NCBI RefSeq assembly: GCF_030406725.1
Contig: NZ_CP129107.1
Span: 248,001 to 312,000, forward strand
DNA from: Alteriqipengyuania flavescens
GTDB lineage: Bacteria > Pseudomonadota > Alphaproteobacteria > Sphingomonadales > Sphingomonadaceae
DNA length: 64,000 bases
Direction: 5' to 3'
This document shows positions 57,984 through 64,000 of this stretch, in pieces (positions within the stretch are counted from its first letter, which is position 1; each line of letters starts with the position of its first letter). The position numbers and the translations under genes are program-made. Under the pieces are notes generated by a model that was not told where the DNA came from, searched no databases, and was given only the letters and a program-made list of their open reading frames with translations.

Positions 57984-58010
57984 GGGGCGGCCCGCGCGGT
58001 CGCCCCTTTT
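57984..58010 (+). terminator. Terminator of the adhesin gene
   Basis: GGGGCG and CGCCCC arms (57984-58006) with a GC-rich loop are followed by TTTTCG, 21 bp past the adhesin stop. Confidence 0.75.
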
Positions 58011-58145
58011 CGCATATTCTGGATTGAGCCGCGGGCAGGTAGCTTGCAGCAACTCGATCACCCGAAGCACACTTAAGTCGAACTCCTACCGCGCTGCGCA
58101 CGACGCAACTCGAAGGAAAAATGTATATATATCAACAGAGTGCTT

Positions 58146-58234
<89 letters not shown>

Positions 58235-58403
58235 GCAAGAAAAGCACACGGCCCATGTGCGGGCCGCCGGTCCGGGAAGCGCGGCGGTTAGCGAAAGCGG
58301 TGCGGCTTGCCAAGCCTGCAATGCTGCGACTGCGTAAATTTCCGGGCACTGCCTAGCGCCGCTTTCTTGTTTCGCTAACCTGCAGACCCTATTTTAACAG
58401 GCG

Positions 58404-58787
58404 ATGATGGACCGTACCGAATTCTATTCCGCGCAGGCCGGCCGCCGGATCGATGCGCCGCGCAGCAACGAGGCGCGCTTTGCGATCGGCGATATCGTGC
58501 GCCACCGCCTGTTCGATTTCCGCGGCGTGGTGTTCGATATCGACCCTGTCTTCGCCAACAGCGAGGAATGGTACGAATCCATACCGCAGGACGTGCGCCC
58601 GAAGCGTGAACAGCCGTTCTACCACTTGCTGGCAGAGAACGACGACAGCAGCTACGTCGCCTACGTCAGCCAACAGAACCTGCTGGAAGACAGCCTTGGC
58701 GGGCCAGTGGACCATCCCACCGTGCCGCAGTTGTTCGAGGATTTTGCCGACGGGCGTTATCGCCTGCGCCGCAGCCTGAGCCACTAG
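58404..58787 (+). CDS. hspQ: Heat shock protein HspQ (hemimethylated DNA-binding/YccV-like)
   Basis: A 127-aa protein with the YccV-like fold: FAIGDIVRHRLFDFRGVVFDIDPVFANSEEWYESI, RPKREQPFYHLLAENDDSSYVAYVSQQNLLEDS. HspQ is a small heat-shock-induced protein that in E. coli helps Lon degrade DnaA and other substrates. It starts at ATG 58404 or the adjacent ATG 58407. It is convergent with the ABC-2 permease gene, with 10 bp between the stops. Confidence 0.92.
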   Translation: MMDRTEFYSAQAGRRIDAPRSNEARFAIGDIVRHRLFDFRGVVFDIDPVFANSEEWYESIPQDVRPKREQPFYHLLAENDDSSYVAYVSQQNLLEDSLGGPVDHPTVPQLFEDFADGRYRLRRSLSH

Positions 58788-58797
58788 GCCCGCTGCT

Positions 58798-59688
58798 TCA
58801 GCTTTTTAGCTTCCACCCGCTCTTCAGTAGGCGGTAGGTAATCACCGCCACCACGATATTCAGCGCCAGCACGCCCAGCGCCGCGTGCCACACCGCCGCG
58901 TCGGTCGAAGCGATGTCGGTCTCCCCCAGGAAACCGTAACGGAAGCCTGAAATCACGTAGAAGAACGGGTTCAGCCGGCTGATCGTCTGGAATGTCGGGG
59001 CAAGGTTGTCGATGACGTAGAACGTGCCCGACAGCAGCGTCAGCGGCGCGATCACGAAGTTGGTGATCGCCGCATTGTGGTCGAACTTCTCGGCCCAGAT
59101 CGAGGTGATCAGCCCGACCAGCGCCAGCAGCATTGCGCCCATCAGCCCGAACCAGGCGATGGCCCAGGGATGTTCCGCGGACAGGGTCACACCGGGATAG
59201 AGCCACATGGCCAGCGCCACCGCCGCGCCGACCATCACTGCGCGCGTAATTGCCGCGGCGACGATCGCCAGCATCAGCTCCCACGAAGCGATCGGCGGCA
59301 TCAAATAATCGACGATCGTACCCTGAATCTTGCCGACCAGCAGGCCGAAGCTGGAATTGGCAAAGGCGTTCTGCATCATGCCCATCATGATGAGGCCCGG
59401 TGCCACGAAGCTGCCGAACGGCACGCCCAGCACTTCGCGCCCGCTGCGGCCCAGCGCGACGGTAAAGATGACAAGGAACAGCAGCGTCGTGATCGCGGGC
59501 GCCCAGACGGTCTGCGTCTGCACCTTGAGAAACCGGCGGACCTCCTTTACATAGAGCGTCCACAGCCCGACACGGTTCATGCCGTGGAAGCGGGCTTCCC
59601 CCGGGGGCGGAAACTTGCCCGCCGATGCGCCATTGTCCTGCCGCAGGACGGGCGCTTCGGAAGCAAGCGATTGCGCTTGATCGGTCAT
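58798..59688 (-). CDS. ABC-2 type transporter permease
   Basis: A 296-aa permease with six predicted TM segments. The N-terminal cytoplasmic RFHGMNRVGLWTLYVKEVRRFLKV precedes TM1 (PAITTLLFLVIFTVALG). ABC2_membrane features include FGSFVAPGLIMMGMMQNAF, GTIVDYLMPPIASWELMLAIV and NFVIAPLTLLSGTFYVIDNLA. No ATPase gene lies next to it in the window, so its partner is elsewhere. The start ATG 59688 precedes divergent gcrA by 78 bp. Substrate unknown (polysaccharide, lipid or drug). Confidence 0.92.
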   Translation of the reverse strand: MTDQAQSLASEAPVLRQDNGASAGKFPPPGEARFHGMNRVGLWTLYVKEVRRFLKVQTQTVWAPAITTLLFLVIFTVALGRSGREVLGVPFGSFVAPGLIMMGMMQNAFANSSFGLLVGKIQGTIVDYLMPPIASWELMLAIVAAAITRAVMVGAAVALAMWLYPGVTLSAEHPWAIAWFGLMGAMLLALVGLITSIWAEKFDHNAAITNFVIAPLTLLSGTFYVIDNLAPTFQTISRLNPFFYVISGFRYGFLGETDIASTDAAVWHAALGVLALNIVVAVITYRLLKSGWKLKS

Positions 59689-59766
59689 GGGACGTGCGCC
59701 TATCGGGCGGCGCCCCTGCTGGCAAGCGCGCCGCGCGCCCCGAATTGAGAACGCACAGGAATTTGC

Positions 59767-60474
59767 ATGAGCTGGACCGAAGACCGTATCGCCACCCTCA
59801 CCAAGATGTGGGAAGGCGGTGCCACGGCAAGCCAGATCGCCGACGAGCTGGGCGGCGTGTCGCGTAACGCCGTGATCGGCAAGGCGCATCGCCTCGGGCT
59901 GAAAAGCCGTCCCTCGCCGGTGAAAGCGAACGAGAAGAAGGCCGCGCCGGCCGCCAAGAAGAAAAAGGCTGCAACTGCCAAACCTGCGCCGAAGAAGGCC
60001 GCGGCACCTGCGCCCGCGCCCGCTCCCGCGGCGAAACCGGCTGCCGCGCCTGCGCAGGCCCCGGGCCAGCGTCCGGCCGCCGCATCGCAGCCGGTCCAAA
60101 GCCAGCCGATCCCCGGCGCAACCAACCGCGCCGACCAGCCCAAGATCGTCTCGGTCGGCCCCGGCGGCTTCCTGCGGCAAGGGCCCGGCGACCAGCAACC
60201 GCCGATCCCGCCCGCGCCGCCGCGCCGGCTGGTGCCTGCCAAGCCCGACCCGTCGATTGCAGACAAGACCAGCCTGCTCGACCTGTCGGACAAGGTCTGC
60301 CGCTGGCCGATGGGCCACCCGGGCGAAAGCGATTTCCACTTCTGCGGCGAGGCGGTGAACCCCGGCTTCCCCTATTGCGTCGAACATTGCGGGCGGGCGT
60401 ATCAGGCACAGCTTCCGCGCGGTGCTCGCCGTCCCCCGCCGCCCCTGCCCTTCGGCGGGCCCCGCGTCCGCTGA
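59767..60474 (+). CDS. gcrA: GcrA cell-cycle regulator
   Basis: A 235-aa alphaproteobacterial transcription factor that works with sigma70 and CcrM methylation to drive S-phase genes. The N-terminal DNA-binding part SWTEDRIATLTKMWEGGATASQIADELGGVSRNAVIGKAHRLGL is intact. A long Lys/Ala/Pro-rich linker (residues about 48-165) follows. The C-terminal sigma-interacting domain shows LSDKVCRWPMGHPGESDFHFCGEAVNPGFPYCVEHCGRAYQ. AGGAA lies before the ATG. A strong terminator follows. Confidence 0.96.
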   Translation: MSWTEDRIATLTKMWEGGATASQIADELGGVSRNAVIGKAHRLGLKSRPSPVKANEKKAAPAAKKKKAATAKPAPKKAAAPAPAPAPAAKPAAAPAQAPGQRPAAASQPVQSQPIPGATNRADQPKIVSVGPGGFLRQGPGDQQPPIPPAPPRRLVPAKPDPSIADKTSLLDLSDKVCRWPMGHPGESDFHFCGEAVNPGFPYCVEHCGRAYQAQLPRGARRPPPPLPFGGPRVR

Positions 60475-60508
60475 TCCGGCAACAACCTATTGCCGCGACA
60501 CAAAATCC

Positions 60509-60542
60509 GGGCCCGGCAGTTACAAGGCTGCCGGGCCCTTTT
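60509..60542 (+). terminator. Rho-independent terminator of gcrA
   Basis: An 11-bp perfect stem (GGGCCCGGCAG / CTGCCGGGCCC) with a short loop at 60509-60538 is followed by TTTT. It lies 35 bp after the gcrA stop. Confidence 0.9.
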
Positions 60543-60566
60543 CATTGCCCATTAGTGGAGCTTCCC

Positions 60567-61100
60567 ATGGCCATATCCCTCCACACCGCCTTCGTCGGCA
60601 GCTGCCGCCAGATCCTTACCGGGCTCGACGGGCTCGTCTCCAAGGCGGAGACCCATGTGCGCGACAATGATCTCGACGACGGCGAGCTGCTGCAGGCGAA
60701 GCTGGCGGACGACATGTGGGACCTGCCCTGGCACGTGCGCGCCTGCTGGATGCATTCGGCCTATGCACTGCGCCAGGCGGCGGGCGGCGAATTCACGCCC
60801 GACTTCACCGAGCTGCCTATGGATTGGGGCGCGATGCAAGCCATGATCACCGATGCGCAGGATACGCTGGGCCAGGTCAGTGAAGGCGAGCTGGCCCAAC
60901 TGGCCGGTCGCAACGTAAAATTCGTCCTCGGCGGCAAGCCGCGCTTCGAAGGCCCGGCCGAAGAATTCCTTATGAGCTTCAACCTGCCGAATTTCTATTT
61001 CCACGCCACGACCTTCTACGACATCCTGCGGATGAAGGGCGTTTCTCTGGGCAAGCGCGACTATCTCGGCGCGCTACGTCTCTCGCAGATCGAAGGCTAG
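60567..61100 (+). CDS. DUF1993 domain-containing protein
   Basis: A 177-aa protein with the DUF1993 pattern: LHTAFVGSCRQILTGLDGLVSKAETHVRDNDLDDGELLQAKLADDMWDLPWHVRACW near the N-terminus, and SFNLPNFYFHATTFYDILRMKGVSLGKRDYLGAL near the C-terminus. The family has a DinB-like four-helix bundle and unknown function. ATG 60567 is preceded by GTGGAG. It stands between the gcrA terminator and the DUF481 gene. Confidence 0.88.
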   Translation: MAISLHTAFVGSCRQILTGLDGLVSKAETHVRDNDLDDGELLQAKLADDMWDLPWHVRACWMHSAYALRQAAGGEFTPDFTELPMDWGAMQAMITDAQDTLGQVSEGELAQLAGRNVKFVLGGKPRFEGPAEEFLMSFNLPNFYFHATTFYDILRMKGVSLGKRDYLGALRLSQIEG

Positions 61101-61222
61101 GAAAAGGTCTTCAAGCCGATCATCGAGATGGGCTGACGGTCGGTCGACCGGGCTTGCAAAAATGGCCAGGCGGCCTCTAGGCGTCTTTGCATATTCGTAA
61201 AGCAGCCGGGGCCGCCCGATCC

Positions 61223-62158
61223 ATGTTTGCCATCCCTGACCCGATCCGCCGCGCCGCACCGCTGGCCGCGCTTGTCCTTCTTGCCACGCCGGCCGCGGCG
61301 CAGGATCTGCCGGAGCCGGTTCGCGCGATGGTGGAGGCCGCAATCGACACGGGCGATGCGGCAAAGGTCGCGGCCGTCGCCGAAGCGGCGCGCACGACCA
61401 ACCCCGATGCGGTCGAGGAAATCGACGGACTGGTAGCGGCGTTCACCGCCGAACGCGAGCGGATCGCGGCCGAAAAAGCCGCCGAGGAAAAGCGCGCGCT
61501 GCGCGAAGCCGACGTTTTCGCCCACTGGTCCGGTGAAGGCCAGCTCGGCGGGTTCCGCGCCACCGGGAACGCCGACCAGCTGGGTCTGACGGCCGGCGCG
61601 AAGCTGGAGCGCGAGGGGATCGACTGGACGCACAAGATTGCGCTGCTGGCCGATTACCAGGAAAACAATGGCGTCGCCGCGCGCGAGCAGTACCGGGCGA
61701 CGTACGAGCCCAACTACCGGGTGGACGACTGGGTGTTTCTCTATGGCCTCGCCCAGTTCGAAAGCGACCGGTTCCAGGGTTACGACGCGCGCTTTTCGGT
61801 CTCCGGCGGCGCGGGCCTGACCCTGCTCGACGAAAAGGACCGGCAGCTTTCGGTCAAGGGCGGTCCGGCCTGGCGACGCACGGAGAGGGTGGAGGGCACG
61901 GCGCGGGAGCGCATCTCCGCCCTCGCCGCGCTGGATTTCGACTGGCAGGTGGCGGAGCGACTGAAACTGTTCGAGGATGCCAGCGTGTTCTACGAACCCG
62001 AAGGCACGACGCTGGCGGCGCGCACGGGGCTGGAGGCCGGGCTCGGGGCCTCGCTATCCGCGCGTTTCAGCTACGCCGTGGAATACGAGACCGATCCGCT
62101 GGCAGGCGCGGTTTCGACCGACACCCTCACCCGGTTCACGCTCATCTACGGCTTTTGA
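61223..62158 (+). CDS. DUF481 family outer-membrane protein
   Basis: A 311-aa protein with a signal peptide (residues 1-27, ending AAAQD). Residues 30-105 form a charged helical segment (RIAAEKAAEEKRALREADVF). The C-terminal beta barrel follows (GEGQLGGFRATGNADQLGLTAGAKLEREG, KIALLADYQENNG, VLEAGLGASLSARFSYAVEYETDPLAG) and ends LTRFTLIYGF with a C-terminal Phe, as in outer-membrane proteins. Function unknown; some family members are salt-induced. ATG 61223 is used so that the signal peptide is first. Confidence 0.9.
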   Translation: MFAIPDPIRRAAPLAALVLLATPAAAQDLPEPVRAMVEAAIDTGDAAKVAAVAEAARTTNPDAVEEIDGLVAAFTAERERIAAEKAAEEKRALREADVFAHWSGEGQLGGFRATGNADQLGLTAGAKLEREGIDWTHKIALLADYQENNGVAAREQYRATYEPNYRVDDWVFLYGLAQFESDRFQGYDARFSVSGGAGLTLLDEKDRQLSVKGGPAWRRTERVEGTARERISALAALDFDWQVAERLKLFEDASVFYEPEGTTLAARTGLEAGLGASLSARFSYAVEYETDPLAGAVSTDTLTRFTLIYGF

Positions 62159-62161
62159 GCC

Positions 62162-62842
62162 TCAACGCTTTCGCGCGAACCAGATGAAGTGCTGCGGGCC
62201 CTTGTTGTTGGGCCGCGCGCGCACCCGGCGGACCTCCACATCGAAACGTGCATCGCGCAGGCGCTGGGTGAACTTGTGATCGTCCGCCGCCGACCATACG
62301 GCCAGCAGACCGCCCGGGTTCAGCGCGTCGCGCGCCCGGGCTAGCCCGGTGCGCGTGTAAAGCCGTTCGTTGCCATCATGGACGATGCCGTCGGGCCCGT
62401 TGTCCACGTCCAGCAGGATCGCGTCGTAACGCGGTGTAGTGCCGTCCACCGCATCGTCGATCAGCGCGGCGACATCGGCAATCACGATTTCCCCGCGCGG
62501 ATCGTCCAGGCAATCGCCGGTCAATTCCGCCAGCGGACCTTTTGCCCATTCGAGGATATCGGGGACTACCTCCGCCACCGTCACCTTGCCCCTTTCGGGC
62601 AGGGCGGCCAGTGCCGCGCGATAAGTGAAGCCCATGCCGTAGCCGCCGATCAGCAGGTTCGGCGCACTTGCTGCCAGTCGCTCCACCGTGAGCTCGGCCA
62701 GTTGCTCCTCGCTAAAGCGCATCCTCGTGCCCATGAGCTCGTCGCGGCCCAGCATGATGATGAAGTCGCGCCCGTGGCTGGCCAGTTCCAGCGTGCCCCC
62801 GCCCGGAATCTCCGCCGTGGCGACATGTTCACGCGGCAGCAT
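62162..62842 (-). CDS. Spermidine-synthase-like SAM-dependent protein
   Basis: A 226-aa Rossmann protein: LLIGGYGMGFTYRAALAALP is the SAM/dcSAM motif, VTVAEVVPDILEWAKGPLAELTG follows, and DAILLDVDNGPDGIVHDGNERLYT replaces the DxxDP-type active site. It lacks the usual N-terminal beta domain of spermidine synthases, so it may be a methyltransferase or a polyamine synthase relative. Its start overlaps the histidine kinase gene by 14 bp on the same strand, suggesting co-expression. Convergent with the DUF481 gene. Confidence 0.8.
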   Translation of the reverse strand: MLPREHVATAEIPGGGTLELASHGRDFIIMLGRDELMGTRMRFSEEQLAELTVERLAASAPNLLIGGYGMGFTYRAALAALPERGKVTVAEVVPDILEWAKGPLAELTGDCLDDPRGEIVIADVAALIDDAVDGTTPRYDAILLDVDNGPDGIVHDGNERLYTRTGLARARDALNPGGLLAVWSAADDHKFTQRLRDARFDVEVRRVRARPNNKGPQHFIWFARKR

Positions 62843-63908
62843 CGTAATCCTCCGGTTGCGAAGCGGGGATCACGAGGCGGGCGATCGCGCCCTTCCCGTC
62901 AACCCGGTTGTCCAGCGTAAATTCCCCGCGCAGCCCCTTGGCGAGAGTGCAGGCAATCCGCAGGCCGAGGCTGTCCGATCCTTCCAGCTCGAAGCCATCG
63001 GGCAAGCCGGTGCCTTCGTCCTGGATGCAGATGATGTAGCAGCGGTCCGCCTCGTCCTCGTACTCGTTCTCGACCACTGTCACCTCAAGCGGGCCGCCGG
63101 CGTAGGCATAAGCGTGCTCCAGCGCGTTGCTGATTGCTTCCGCCACGACGAGGGCCGTCGGCACTGCATCTTTCGCTTCCAGCGTGCCTTGCGCTTTCTC
63201 GTCGAACACATAGCGGATATCGCGCCTGCCCGACGCGTCCAGCGTGTCCTGCGCGATGCGGTTGATGTAGCTGCCCAGCGGCAACTGCGCGCCGTCGGAA
63301 CGGTACAGCGTCCGTTGCAGGCGGCCGATCAACCCCAACCTGCGCGAGGCATCGGCCAGGGCCTGCTTGCCCTCCCCTTCGCGCATGCCCCGCTGCTGCA
63401 CCGTGAGGAGCGAGGACACCATCTGCAGGTTGTTGCCGACGCGGTGCTGCAGTTCCTTGAACAGCATTTCGCGCGTCTCGGCCAGCTCGGCGCTCTTTCG
63501 CTGTTCCAGTGCCAGGCGCGCGTTGGCGATCTGCATCCAGTGGACGAGAGCAATGTCCACCACGACGATTCCGAGGAAGAAAGCCAGAGCCACCACCGCC
63601 CGGAAGTCGAGCGCGAAGCTGTCGACCGGAGGGATGAAGAAATACCAGCTCAGCAGGCCGCACAGCAGTGCCGCGAGCGCACCCGGCCCGACACCGAAGA
63701 AGAACGCGGTCAGGATCACGGGGGGAAAGAAGGTGATGTAGGGGAAGCCGTCCGGCAGCGCCCCGCCAACCGCCCAGCGCAGCAACAGCCCGGCGAGACT
63801 GGACAGAATGGCGACGCCATAGCCGATCCACGGACGGCGGCGAGCCAGCGGCAGGCGCTGCAGGAAGGTCAGACTATCGGGCGGAAGGTCCCTGAGGGCC
63901 TTGAACAT
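62829..63908 (-). CDS. HisKA_2-type sensor histidine kinase with DUF4118 membrane domain
   Basis: A 359-aa kinase. Residues 27-125 contain four TM segments of the KdpD-like DUF4118 type (WIGYGVAILSSLAGLLLRW, FFPPVILTAFFFGVGPGALAALLCG). The DHp helix carries the phospho-acceptor in LFKELQHRVGNNLQMVSSLL, followed by LADASRRLGLIGRLQRTLY. ATP-binding N and G boxes are AISNALEHAYAYAG, CIQDEGTGLPDGF and SDSLGLRIACTLAKGLRGEF. This class often feeds the PhyR-EcfG general stress response in alphaproteobacteria; no response regulator lies in the window. Confidence 0.92.
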   Translation of the reverse strand: MFKALRDLPPDSLTFLQRLPLARRRPWIGYGVAILSSLAGLLLRWAVGGALPDGFPYITFFPPVILTAFFFGVGPGALAALLCGLLSWYFFIPPVDSFALDFRAVVALAFFLGIVVVDIALVHWMQIANARLALEQRKSAELAETREMLFKELQHRVGNNLQMVSSLLTVQQRGMREGEGKQALADASRRLGLIGRLQRTLYRSDGAQLPLGSYINRIAQDTLDASGRRDIRYVFDEKAQGTLEAKDAVPTALVVAEAISNALEHAYAYAGGPLEVTVVENEYEDEADRCYIICIQDEGTGLPDGFELEGSDSLGLRIACTLAKGLRGEFTLDNRVDGKGAIARLVIPASQPEDYDAAA

Positions 63909-63942
63909 CGGATCGGGTCGCTTTCGTCTGGCAATTATTGAA

Positions 63943-63974
63943 AGGGCCGCGGAAGCGCATACTCCCGCGGCCCT
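63943..63974 (-). terminator. Terminator hairpin at right window edge
   Basis: AGGGCCGCGG and CCGCGGCCCT arms form a 10-bp stem with a 12-nt loop. On the minus strand it is followed by TTTCAATAATT, so it may end a gene to the right of the window upstream of the kinase. Confidence 0.6.
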
Positions 63975-64000
63975 GAAATGCCAAAAGGCGTTTGAAGGAT

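Overview
The window is GC-rich, densely packed chromosomal DNA from an alphaproteobacterium, most likely a member of the Sphingomonadales (Erythrobacteraceae-like). The grounds are: a GcrA cell-cycle regulator and an HdaA-type replication regulator; a circularly permuted two-piece tmRNA gene with the tag ANDNEALAIAA; DUF2794; a HisKA_2 sensor kinase with a DUF4118 membrane domain; and palindromic REP-type repeats of a kind I associate with sphingomonads. The species cannot be named from the sequence alone.

Layout. 1-2.4 kb: the 5' part of a succinate-semialdehyde dehydrogenase, a GNAT pseudogene broken by an internal deletion, and purC. 2.5-10 kb: a secreted M16 metalloprotease, a hydrolase-OsmC fusion, purS-purQ and a membrane GGDEF-EAL protein. 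10-14.7 kb: glmS and glmU separated by a VapBC-like toxin-antitoxin pair, then gph. 14.8-22.3 kb: an SDR, DUF2794-cysE, hdaA with a DUF2066-like gene, purM with a purN-MmcQ/YjbR fusion, a TetR-like remnant, an NTF2-like protein and ndk. 22.3-23.1 kb: a gene-poor stretch with remnants of small overlapping phage-like ORFs. 23.1-31.2 kb: pepA, a tandem hairpin repeat, a DUF2256 microgene and holC, divergent from the lptD-surA-pdxA-rsmA outer-membrane/ribosome operon. 31.2-38.3 kb: MipA/OmpV, malate synthase G carrying a translated REP element, and an arginine succinyltransferase operon (M20 hydrolase-astA-astB). 38.3-41.6 kb: permuted ssrA with 94-bp tandem repeats, mscL, lemA and two TPM-domain genes. 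41.7-44.8 kb: a REPIN-like repeat, then NUDIX, SDR and a methylsuccinyl-CoA dehydrogenase-like ACAD in one operon. 44.8-52.1 kb: a minus-strand exopolysaccharide operon (initiating sugar transferase, small membrane protein, O-antigen ligase-like protein, Wza, Wzc-type tyrosine kinase, TPR-like protein). 52.3-58.2 kb: a small membrane protein, a PDZ-M48 protease, a LuxR-type regulator overlapping an alpha/beta hydrolase, a trimeric autotransporter-like adhesin and tRNA-Ser(CGA). 58.4-64 kb: hspQ, an ABC-2 permease, gcrA, DUF1993, DUF481, a spermidine-synthase-like protein and a HisKA_2 histidine kinase.

Functional themes are purine synthesis (purC, purS, purQ, purM, purN scattered in small plus-strand blocks), envelope building (glmS/glmU, lptD/surA, EPS operon, outer-membrane proteins, adhesin), arginine catabolism and C2/acyl-CoA metabolism. 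The most unusual features are repeat-driven: a REPIN translated inside malate synthase, a REPIN supplying the last codons and stop of pdxA, and a 34-bp tandem hairpin repeat whose arm supplies the apparent Shine-Dalgarno sequence of a downstream microgene. A toxin-antitoxin insertion between glmU and glmS, a GNAT pseudogene explained by a 9-bp direct repeat, a small overlapping phage-like remnant with an amber codon, and a LuxR/hydrolase pair also deserve attention. No clear new multi-gene defence or biosynthetic system was seen.
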